64,000 bases of DNA from Flaccisagitta enflata (lineage: Eukaryota > Chaetognatha > Sagittoidea > Aphragmophora): positions 9,796,001 through 9,860,000 of the forward strand of contig OZ231126.1 in assembly GCA_965153355.1 (NCBI GenBank). The letters run 5' to 3'. Numbering within the stretch: the stretch's first letter is position 1; every line of letters begins with the position of its first letter. The position numbers and the translations under genes are program-made. Below are positions 11,336 to 21,196 of this stretch, one piece after another. The notes under the pieces were generated by a model, which worked only from the letters and a program-made list of their open reading frames with translations, was not told the origin of the DNA and did no database searches.

Positions 11336-12707
11336 TTAATGACGGATTGTCTGGATAAGATGAAAATTGATCTTCAAAACTGATTGGGGTTCGAGTATAC
11401 AAATGGAAGTGTTTGCTAATGATTTTTTGATGCGTCCGTCGGTTATTCCGTGGCATTTTTTGTTAATCGCGTAAAATCTAGCCAGATTGAGCGAGATTGA
11501 TCTCTGTCTGTCTGTCTGTAACTTCTTTTTTGCGCCTGCGCAATAACATGCTCATTTTCAGGAATAAAACGCAAAAGACGCATCTACAGGTCAAATTTCA
11601 GCCTTGTTCTCGTGAATGCCCACATTTTGCCTATCCTAATACACATACCCTCAAGTTTGCCTCCATTGAACCCATCATCAAAAACTGAGGTGGGTCATAA
11701 AATTGTTGCAGACGGGTGGGCAGGGGCAGCCGACCCCCAGCCTCACCCCAACCCCCTTTCCCCACACTTACACACACATTCAATGACGACTGCAGGATCA
11801 AAAATGCGCGCCTTTCGCGTTTTCAACTCGAGCGTGACGGACGGACCTACAGACCTTCGGACGGACAAAGCCCCTAATAATTGCGTGTCCGCAACTATAA
11901 AGATGATTGAAGCATTTACCAGCATCTTTAAGATTTCATTCTGATTGCATGCTTCCGGTTTTGAATCATATCACTGCACGCGTTTCCGTCAATGGCCTTA
12001 CGCCTTCATTGTATCATCTTTTTCCATTTAGACTGTAGATTTACTATATTTTTTGAATCATGTTTTGTTTATACAAGGCCCGATAGATGGCCAATCAGTA
12101 GTTACCGGCGGGTAGGCAGGGGCTATACGTGGCATGGTGGGGGCTGGGCGCTGGGCAGTAGTGCTCAGAATTCACTTTTTCAGTCAATTTCGCTTAAATT
12201 AAAAAAATTGCGTTACGGACCTACCTACCTTCCTATCTACCCAGGGACACACCCTATTCGCCTATTACAGAGTCGCTTAGCCAGAGACCAATAAACATAA
12301 AGCTTGTGCCATTCAGTCGCTGGCTAAGCAACCCTATTAGAGGCTGTGTCCAAAGAAAGGATGGTCGGGAACGCGAAATTTTAGATGACGCGAAATTAAC
12401 TGAAATGGTGGTTTCTGAGCATTACGGCCGCTGCCCAGCCACATACCAGCCCCGCCCACCCACAAACTGCCCCTGCCCACCCGCATTACTGCCCCTGCTA
12501 ACCCGCCAGCAAATAATTGTTGGCAATGTAACTTGCCTTAATAGTAGGAATTAGGGGCGGTGGATGTGCTAGACAAGGTAGTGAAATTGGCAGAAAGCGA
12601 AATTCTCCGTTTCAAGCGAAAGTCTTGGTTTTGACCTTTCCTCTTCTAGAGTGAATAAATCATGATCGCAATGAGTTAGATAGGTTATACTGTGTTTTCC
12701 TGGTACC
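11336..12707. other. Interior of the 3.9-kb element, non-coding
   Basis: Mixed repeats are present: a gacggacctacagacc-type patch near 11835, a gcccctgcccaccc patch near 12465, and two smaller AT-rich stretches. I see no open frame with domain content and no splice-supported exon. Confidence 0.4.
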
Positions 12708-13207
12708 TAAGACACTAAACTAAGTAACCAAGTCGAAAAAATTGAAAAAATCGAAAAAAATTTTTTTGACATTTTTGCCCCCCAGGGGTACCCCCACCCC
12801 TGCCCCATATCGCGGCTTTAGGGCAACTTATCAAAAATCGCCTCGGTGGCCCCACGATTTGGCCTAATATGAGTGTCCATGCCAAATTTCAAGTCTTTAT
12901 GATGATCCGTTTGGGCTGTAGGGGGGGGTACCTTGGAAAGTGACATATAGCATTTACAAATCCGTCCGAATCTGTATGTGCTTTCATCAAGTCCATCCAG
13001 CAACCAAACTATCTTGGCTTGAGATCTCAAGAACATTTCTCTCAAATGCTCTATTTTCCTATCGTATTCTCCCTTGACAAACGCATATTGCTTCAAAAAG
13101 TTGGCAAAAAGGTCTTGATCACCATCAATCTTCTTGACGTCGATGACAGCTACGACAGAGGAACCGCAGAGATAATCACCTTCTGGTTTGTGTGATCTAT
13201 GCTGAAA

Positions 13208-14450
13208 TTACCCTGTGGCTAAATCTTCTAAACCAATACTCAGAATTGACGTGTGTGAAAAACGGCCCCAGAATCCATGCAGAAAACCCATGCCATCATC
13301 AACATGGTATGCATCTGTCAGTAAGCAGCTTTCAAACAACCATGCGATGATATCTTTAAATGACACATCTTTGATCATAGTGCTGTCAATACAGATAGTT
13401 TTCAAAGTTTTGAAGTTTGCACGCTTTTCACCATCTGTCACACGGATAAAATCGCCGAGTTGGGTATCTTTTCCTTGACAAGACTGCATTAAAATGCAGG
13501 CAGGGAACTTCTCAAATGAGAATAAATGCCCAGTAGCACTCTGAGCAGTCACAAATGGCACAGTTATTTCTCTCACTAACGACCTCGCACTTCTCAAATT
13601 GGGCGAAGCTGAACCGATTCTATGCTGTAAGCTGTAAGCTGTAAGCTGGGTTATTCTACCATTTAAGACCTCTGGCTTGAAAGCAGCCACGCAGGCAGCT
13701 AGGTTATCGTACTCGCTCCTCAAAAATATTGCGCCTTTTTTGTATTGTACATGCGTTAATTTGTGAGATTGTTTTTCAAGGGAAAGCGCATCACTTTCCT
13801 TTCCTTTCTCACAGGTTATCAATTTTTTGTCAAGTAGCTTGTCATCACACGCCTTAGCAATCGAACCCAAGAGCTTCATAAAGATATCAACGCCATTGCC
13901 CACGACACCATCGAAACCGTTGTCATCAAAAAAGACGACATATCATAACGGCGTTGATAGGAATAGAGAAAGCCGACTTCATCGAAGAATTGGTTTCCAA
14001 CGCAGAAGTTAACTTCTCTTTTTTGAGTTGCATTTCCTTCGCATTCCCTGAAAATGGGAACACGTCGACAAATTGCAGGCATTGCGATTCGTCCAGCTTG
14101 TCTAGTGTATACTCAACCATGTGATCACGGACTTCCCGCAAAGTTTCTTTCCCCTCTTCTCGCGAAAGAACGATGAAAGTGCTCTCACTGTATAATTCGA
14201 TACTTTCTCTGAGAAACCTGTGCATTAATTCACTGTTTGTGCTTTCATCAAGTCTATCCAGCAACCAAACTATCTTGGCTTGAGATCTCAAGAACATTTT
14301 TCTCAAATGATCTTTTTTCCTATCGTATTCTCCCTTGACAAACGCATATTGCTTCAAAAAGTTGGCAAAAAGGTCTTGATCACCATCGATCTTCTTGACG
14401 TCGATGACAGCTACGACAGAGGAACCGCAGAGATAATCACCTTCTGGTTT
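13208..14450 (-). pseudogene. NACHT-family gene copy B, truncated and frameshifted
   Basis: The copy begins at about 14447 after the P-loop (EGDYLCGSSVV) and reads to 13926. An extra A in a homopolymer at 13926-13932 (six A rather than the five of copies A and C) shifts the frame, and coding resumes from about 13922 to the stop at 13208. The Walker B glycine is replaced (WLLDRLDES). As in copy A, the middle section is deleted (LEKQS joined to HKLTHVQ). The junction with copy A, near 13185-13200, repeats the sequence at the array's left edge. Nucleotide identity with copy A is very high, so the duplication is recent. Confidence 0.75.
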
Positions 14451-14468
14451 GTGTGATCTGTGCTGAAA

Positions 14469-17400
14469 TTACCCTGTGGCTAAATCTTCTAAACCAATAC
14501 TCAGAATTGACGTGTGTGAAAAACCCATGCCATCATCAGCATGGTATGCATCTGTCAGTAAGCAGCTTTCAAACAACCATGCGATGATATCTTTAAATGA
14601 CACATCTTTGATCATAGTGCTGTCAATACAGATAGTTTTCAAAGTTTTGAAGTTTGCACGCTTTTCACCATCTGTCACACGGATAAAATCGCCGAGTTGG
14701 GTATCTTTTCCTTGACAAGACTGCATTAAAATGCAGGCAGGGAACTTCTCAAATGAGAATAAATGCCCAGTAGCACTCTGAGCAGTCACAAATGGCACAG
14801 TTATTTCTCTCACTAACGACCTCGCACTTCTCAAATTGGGCGAAGCTGAACCGATTCTATGCTGTAAGCTGTAAGCTGTAAGCTGGGTTATTCTACTATT
14901 TAAGACCTCTGGCTTGAAAGCAGCCACGCAGGCAGCTAGGTTATCGTACTCGCTCCTCAAAAATATTGCGCCATTTTTGTATTGTACATGCATTAATTTC
15001 GGAACAGATTCCGGTTCATTGATAACTTCCTCCGAAAGCATCTCCAAGGCGTGTCGGTCTCCTTGTAAAAAGATATAGGAAAAGTAAATCATTTTAAGTG
15101 ATTGAATTCTCTCAAACCGAAAACACAAATGACCAGGATATGAGAAGTGGGAGATTAGACAACTTCAGCAAAACGTTTCACCGACGAGTACCTGGTTTTT
15201 CCCAGAGTAATCTCTTCGACTCTAGATCAATATGCGTAGTTCTTGTAGCACTTCCTATCATTGAGAAGAAAGCATTTTTGACTCGGGCAAGAACAGTTCT
15301 TCCACTGGTTACAGCGGAAGACAAATGAACCAGAATAAACTCATTATTTTTTGCCATAAAGGGTGAAATGGCGAATGGTGTATCTTCGGGCCAAAAAATG
15401 AGGGCCGAGCTTGCTACAAACAACTTTCTTTCAATTGTTCCAAGAGCTTTAACATTACAGCATTTTGGACAATCGACGTGGTGATCAGCTACTAAACTAA
15501 CATAGCCGATCCAGATTGCTTTGGAAATTTCCGAATGGATCTTGAATGACTGTTCCTCTGCAATGATGATAAATTTTCTAATAGTGTCCTGAAGAACTAC
15601 CTTCCATTTAGTTTCGTTCCTCGCGACGTAAATAAGTTCTGCGATGATAATCAACAGCCGCCATTCATCCGCTGCAGTACAGCTGCTAAGGATGTGTTTT
15701 AAGATCTTGAGCAGCCTCTTCTGTACTTCCTTTGGCTCTAAACCGAAATCTGTAAGGATCAGAGCAATCGCGCACCGGATAACGGAAATATGGGCGTCCT
15801 TCAATTTGCCTTTCACCTGTAGCGGTTCCAGGATCGCGTCTTCGCTAGTTGCAAAAAGGCACACAAACAACTCCCTAATGTTACGTTGGTAAAAGTGGAG
15901 CTTTTGCGAGTTGCCGATCATAATCTTCTCGAAAACGTCCATCTTTTACAGAAATGAAACTTCTTCATCAGTCAGGCTAAGATGATAAAGCTGCTTCTTC
16001 AAGTCTCTTTGAGGGATGTCTTGAAAACCGATGAGGGATGACCCATTGCAAAAGAAGATGGCGTGACCGAGCTTTTCCAGGAGCCTCCGTTTGTCTGCGA
16101 GTACATCAGCGATGCTTTTCTCAATGAGAGATTGTTTTTCAAGGGAAAGCGCATCACTTTCCTTTCCTTTCTCACAGGTTATCAATTTTTTGTCAAGTAG
16201 CTTGTCATCACACGCCTTAGCAATCGAACCCAAGAGCTTCATAAAGATATCAACGCCATTGCCCACGACACCATCGAAACCGTTGTCATCAAAAAGACGA
16301 CATAGCATAACGGCGTTGATAGGAATCGAGAAAGCCGACTTCATCGAAGAATTGGTTTCCAACGCAGAAGTTAACTTCTCTTTTTTGAGTTGCGTTTCCT
16401 TCGCATTCCCTGAAAATGGGAACACGTCGACAAATTGCAGGCATTGCGATTTGTCCAGCTTGTCTAGTGTATACTCAACCATGTGATCACGGACTTCCCG
16501 CAAAGTTTCTTTCCCCTCTTCTCGCGAAAGAACGATGAAAGTGCTCTCACTGTATAATTCGATACTTTCTCTGAGAAACTTGTGCATCAATTGACTATTT
16601 GTGCTTTCATCAAGTCCATCCAGCAACCAAACTATCTTGGCTTGAGATCTCAAGAACATTTCTCTCAAATGCTCTATTTTCCGATCGTATTCTCCCTTGA
16701 CAAACGCATATTGCTTCAAAAAGTTGGCAAAAAGGTCTTGATCACCATCGATCTTCTTGACGTCGATGACAGCTACGACAGAGGAACCGCAGATTTAATC
16801 ACCTTCTGCCCAATGCCACATAACTTTCTTAGCAATGGTGGTTTTCCCCCTTCCTCCTGGGGCGCAAACGAGGATCATATGATTGCCTCCGCATGCCTCG
16901 GACTCAATTGTGTTACACAAGCTGGTGAATGACGCAGGCGGAACATGACCTGCACTGCCGTCGGAGGAGTTGGAGGAATCCGATTCGTAGCCACTGAAAA
17001 TCGCATCGTATCCAAGTTCAAAGCTATAGCTAGGAGCCGGCGAAGGTGAGCGGGATTCGGTCTCAGCCTCGAAAGATTCTCTTTTAGATTGTACATCAGC
17101 AATAGCAGCCGGCGAAGGTGTGTCGGATTCGGCCATACCCCACCATGCACGCAGATTCCACAATGCAACCTCATCCCACAATGCACCCTCATCCTCGAAC
17201 GATTCTCTTTCAAGTTGTAGGGCTACATCCTGAGCAATTGGAGTTATACAACAGGTCCGCAGATTAAGGACTGCGTCTTTTATTTTCGCATACTGGTACG
17301 AAGCTGGAATGGGGATGGTCGCGTAAAATTTTGAAATATTTGCAGCGAAAAACGTCTTGAACCCTCTCTCTAAATTTTGAAGTTCGATTGAATCGAGTTC

Positions 17401-17610
17401 ATTCGTTGGGGATTGAAAAGGAGGAGGTTTCTGGTAGACGACTGATGCGATAGTCAGATTTTGAATGTTTGACTCGTCGATTTTCGCGCATATTTTCGTT
17501 TTTGCGCCCCCCTCCGCCATCTTTGCCACACAAGTCAATCCACCCCTTACAAACACACTTCTTTCCAACGTTTCCGCTTCTTTTTCATGTCCGCTTTTAA
17601 ATTGTTTCAA
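14469..17610 (-). pseudogene. NACHT (NLR-like) gene copy C, most complete, two in-frame stops
   Basis: This is the only copy with an N-terminal region. It starts at ATG 17610 with about 235 unrecognised residues rich in Ser, Glu and Pro. Walker A, APGGRGKTT, lies near residue 258, then Walker B VWLLDGLDES and a sensor-like FIVLSREE. A consensus intron joins 15192 (CCAG|GTACTC) to 15061 (acaag|GAGACC) in phase and leads to the same C-terminal domain as copies A and B, ending at 14469. Two TAA codons interrupt the frame at 16795-16797, right after the P-loop where the paralogues have TAT, and at 15946-15948 between VSFL and KMDVF. Apart from these it is open for about 2.4 kb. It is therefore a recently dead gene or one needing readthrough. 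NACHT ATPases of this type act in innate sensing; no ligand-binding repeat is recognised here. Confidence 0.7.
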
Positions 17611-17887
17611 CGGTGAAAAGTTTCAGAAACCCTTTCATGTAGACCGTTAATGGTTCGCTAAACCATTATATTGAGCTAGCCAGGGATAGGCATCTTAGGC
17701 TGAACCAGTTCCAATAGATCTGTTTCAATTCAAACTCAAAGATATTATCATAAAGAAAATAAAATGCATGACAGAACAGCAAATTATAATCTGGAAAATT
17801 TCAGAAGTAACTAAGTAAGAACAAAAGACAAGATTTCGAGATTTATACAAGTGGTAGGGAAGTAAGAAATAAAGTTAAGATGACGTC
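17611..17887. other. Intergenic
   Basis: AT-rich interval between the start of NACHT copy C and the stop of SDE2. A possible SDE2 polyadenylation region faces leftward, but I see no firm signal. Confidence 0.4.
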
Positions 17888-20511
17888 TTAGTTTTTGCCC
17901 TTGCCCTTTCCCTTCCCTTTGGCAAACAGCGACTTGTCCCATTCGCTCGTTTCTTTCCCTCTGACACTCCACAGTCTGGCGGCCCTTTCTTCAAGCGTTC
18001 CGCCGCATTTGAGTCCAATGGCCATCAAAGCGGCCTTCAACGTTTCCAAACCCAGAGCTTCCAACTCGCTCGTCGACGAGTAATCATCCAAAGTCAGAGG
18101 CACTGAAGGAGGAGTAGAGATGGGCGCAGGAGGTGATGGGGGAGTGGTGTAAGAAGGATCAGTCTCAGATGAAGGCGTGGTGATGGGAACCGGGGGTGGC
18201 GTGCTAGTAGCATCAGGATCGGACGGAAGAGTTTCCTCTTCCTTCAGAGGCTCCGAAGTCTGTGAAGGCAAGAAACTGGCTTCTTGATTAACGGAATTGT
18301 CTTTAGACGAAGTCGTGTCACTCGATGGAGACTCAATCTTGGTTTCAGAGTCTGGCGCGATGGCGACAACTTTGGGCGCCTTCCGTTTTCTCACTCCTCC
18401 CGTTTCGTCCCTAATCTCGCCTTCCTCTTCTTCTTCTTCTTCTTCTTCTTCCTCCTCTTCCTCTTCCACTACCACACCTTCTGCTTCACATATGGCTTCA
18501 CCTCCCGGCGACGCCTCTGAATCTCCTTCCATCTTTACTTCATTCTCCTCTTCGCTATCCAACGAAGATGCCGATGAAGAGTCATCATCATCGTCATCAT
18601 CCTCCATGTCTTCCATCCCGTACAACTTTTTCGCCGACGACGCTCCTTCCTCTTCCTCCTCGCTCTTCCTCTTCTTCGTTCCTCCATTTGTAACCTTCTT
18701 CCTCTTCTCCACTCCTTTCTCCTCTTCTCCTTCCTCTCCCTTCTTGTTCTTCCTTAGCCCTGCTTCGATCGCGTCGTCTAGATTTTCGAGTACTTTGTTC
18801 TTTTGTTGGTCGTAGTTGGCGTCTGTGAATTTGTGTTTAGGCGTTTCCAATTGCGCCCTCTTCCTGTCCATTCTTTCTTTGCGTCGTTCTTCCCGCTGAC
18901 GTTGACGTTCAGCGGTTTTCGCCAACCACGAAGTCAATGCCTGAAAAAGGGAAAGGTTGGAATTTCAACGACTGTAGCCCATATGCTTCAATTCTTGTGT
19001 TAAGGTCTTTGCTTCCACACGAATGTGCACATGTTAATTTAGAGATATTGTTGAGTCAGCAAAGCAATGAACAATTAACCATTAATTTACAGACGGGACC
19101 CTAATAAGAGCGGAGGAGGGACCCAAAGTTTTAGCATCACCCCTTACAGCCTATATAGCTCAAGCAATTTACTTAGTTGCTATGGCGGATTACACCTTGG
19201 GTGGATACAATTGGCGCCACCGTGGCGATTTTTGAATTTCCACCTAGAACACCCCCAAATTTTAAAAATTGAAGAAAAAAATGGGTTTAATTTTTTGAGG
19301 GTCCGGAGGGTGATTTTACAAAATTTAAGGGTGTTCTAGGTGGAAATTCAAAAATCGCCACGGTGGCGCCAATTGTATTCACCTAAGGTGTAAATTGCCA
19401 CAGCAAGTAAGAGAAATGCTTGAGCCATTTGAGCTGTAGGGGGTGATGCTAAAACTTTGGGTCCCTCCTCCGCTCTTATTAGGGTCCTGTCTGTACTCGA
19501 TAAATAACCATTTGTAATCGTCCCTGACTTCAATTGCTGGTGTCTCTCTTGACCTAGTGATTTGTCTGTCTTTTTGTCTGTCGATCTACAGAGAGACATA
19601 AACTATTACCTTTTCGTTGTTGACGTCCCTGACTCTTCTGCCGCTGAGGTCTCTCATGGCTTCGTGATTCGTCGTCTTCTCGATCTGCGCTCCCAACGCG
19701 CGCAACATCGACCCAAATCCACCTTTGCCGCCAAACAACCGCGCTTGAACCTAATGGATCAAGAGTAGTTATGGAACAAACAGTTGAAGGAAGTGAACCA
19801 TACAGAATAGCCCCTACAGACAGGCCACTAATTTAGTGTGTGGTGGCACATTAAGTTTTAGCACCACCCCCTACAGCTCAAACCCGATAACCAATTTTTC
19901 CACTTGGAACTGCTCTGATTACCTTGGGGCAATACAAATGGCGCCACCGTGGCGATTTTTGGGTTTCCACCTTTAACACCCCCAATTTTGCGATTTTTTG
20001 GCTTTTAGGGGATGGTTCAGGGGTGGGCAAAAAGTGGTCATTTGGAGGGGTTAAAAGTGGAAACTCAAAAATCGCCACGGTGGCGCCATTTGTATTGCCC
20101 CAAAGTATCCAAAGTTGTTCCAAGTGAAAAAATTGGTTAATTGGTTTGGGCTGTAGGGGGTGGTGCTAAAAAATGTGCCGCCACACGCTAAATTAGTGGT
20201 CCTTCTGTAGATTTCATGTGCCTGTGGTGATGATTGTCATGCTTTTCCGGCTTGGCGCCTATACTTAACGCTACACCTTCTACAGGACATGGACATTCTG
20301 ACATGGCAAATAGTTTTACCCTGATGACGTCGTCATGATTGAGAAGATCGTCGCCGTCGATCGATCTGCCATTTCTCGTCAGGAAGAAGTCGTCGATGTC
20401 GACGCCCAAGCTGCTCGCCAACTGCTTCTTCAAGGATGCCGACCGGAAATACCCCTCGAACCAAATCCGCGTCGAAACGCGCTGGTCAGAGAGCAAAGTC
20501 AAAGAAGGCAT
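17888..20511 (-). CDS. SDE2: SDE2 telomere/splicing factor homologue (3 exons)
   Basis: Exons are 20511-20320, 19750-19610 and 18940-17888, all with consensus splice sites and in phase, giving about 461 residues (human SDE2 is of similar length). Exon 1 encodes a ubiquitin-like fold ending near the di-Gly of LFGGKGG, the processing site at which the ubiquitin-like part is removed from C-SDE2 in characterised homologues. Exon 2 carries the hallmark [16 protein letters not shown] and [14 protein letters not shown]. Exon 3 has the [13 protein letters not shown] charged helix, a long acidic Glu/Asp/Ser region, and a C-terminal SAP-like segment with [21 protein letters not shown]2 acts in the nucleus in splicing of selected introns and replication-stress responses. 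Both introns carry foldback MITEs. The assignment is very secure. Confidence 0.95.
19090..19493. mobile_element. Foldback MITE in SDE2 intron 2
   Basis: This 404-bp near-perfect palindrome has arms that start cagac and is flanked by TA at 19088-19089 and 19494-19495. The arms share aaatcgccacggtggcgcca and a gacccaaagttttagcatca stretch. It has no coding capacity. It belongs to the family of 19817-20210 and is more distantly related to the ends of the 3.9-kb element at 9069-12974. Confidence 0.75.
19817..20210. mobile_element. Foldback MITE in SDE2 intron 1
   Basis: This 394-bp palindrome has cagaca/tctg ends and TA flanks at 19815-19816 and 20211-20212. The arms contain ccactaatttag, gcaccaccccctacag and aaatcgccacggtggcgcca. 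Transcribed as part of the SDE2 intron, it would form a long hairpin. Confidence 0.75.
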
Positions 20512-21196
20512 TTTGTTCTAAAGTGTTCTCTTTTTGTTTGTTTGTTTTCTTGTTTGTTTGTTTGTTGTTTCAAAGTTTGTTTTCTTTTCCCACTTAATTT
20601 TTTATTCTTTTCAATGAAATAACGGACTATTTCAATGAGGAAAACCTTATGAAAATGAGATGAGTGATCATGAAATGATATCATGAAGGTTTTTATTCTT
20701 TTTTTTAAAGTGGTGATGACTGATAACGAATTTCGGTGTATCATTATTACAAGGAAATTCTACGTAAAGGAGTACCTAAGCTATACACACGTTGGGGTAA
20801 GGAATAAGGAGAATATCATTGAAGTTATTTATTCTTACGTTGGTGCTGCTGCCGAAATATTTTTCAAGAGGGTGACGCACCAAAGAAAACGCTTGTAGTT
20901 TTTTTTTCTTGTGAAATCAAACAAAAAACCAACTAATTAGGAAAAACAGCTATTTGAAAGTCCAAACTGGGACAAGAATTTTAAAACAAATTCCGGGATA
21001 TTTTGTACATATTCCGAATCTATAAACAACGCGATTTACACACTCAGGAATCGTAATGGCGAAGTGCATTTTCCTGTTGCGACCTTGCCCACGGACTCCT
21101 ACACACTGGCTTATCAGTCTCATCCCTAGGGCCCTTTCATAAGGAAAATTTCATCTTCTTCATACTCTTCTTCCTCCTTCTCCTCCTTATCCACAC
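20512..21196. other. Intergenic, SNW1 3' flank and SDE2 5' flank
   Basis: A 685-bp gap lies between the SNW1 stop and the SDE2 start, both genes on the minus strand. It contains a tttgtttgtttg run at 20530-20580 and no visible exon. The SDE2 promoter and SNW1 3' UTR must lie here; I could not place a specific signal. Confidence 0.4.

Larger units (their letters stand above)
9069..12974. mobile_element. 3.9-kb inverted-repeat transposon inserted in NACHT copy A
   Basis: The ends read TA|cagattcggacggatttg on both strands. The terminal inverted repeats extend about 265-285 bp (9069 to about 9335 and about 12708 to 12974) and are flanked by TA at 9067-9068 and 12975-12976. Removing the element rejoins the NACHT reading frame approximately as in the paralogous copies. 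The interior has no recognisable transposase; it contains a GA microsatellite, a nested foldback and a copy of the short palindrome-ended repeat. TA duplication and a CAG terminus suggest a Tc1/mariner-like mobiliser. This is either a degenerate autonomous element or a composite. Confidence 0.75.
8042..13190 (-). pseudogene. NACHT-family gene copy A, truncated and split by a transposon
   Basis: Reading leftward from about 13185, this copy starts just after the P-loop position (EGDYLCGSSVV) and runs through a Walker B-like stretch, VWLLDGLDES. It is interrupted at 12977/9066 by the 3.9-kb element, then continues to a stop at 8042-8044. The sequence KIVWLLDG plus the downstream FIVLSREE (sensor-like) is typical of NACHT ATPases in NLR proteins. 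Compared with copy C, LEKQS is joined directly to HKLTHVQ, so about 250 residues are missing. Without Walker A, and with the insertion, it should not make a working ATPase. It retains a conserved C-terminal domain ending ILSIGLEDLATG. Confidence 0.75.

Noticed and set aside
15946-16797. A reassigned stop codon (TAA read as Tyr) to explain the NACHT stops
   Set aside because: SNW1, SDE2, REPS1 and the antisense gene end normally at standard stops (the antisense gene at TAA), and paralogues have TAT at the first site, so point mutation is simpler.
19090-20210. Possible structured non-coding RNA genes
   Set aside because: The palindromes have TA duplications and family members, so they are MITEs.
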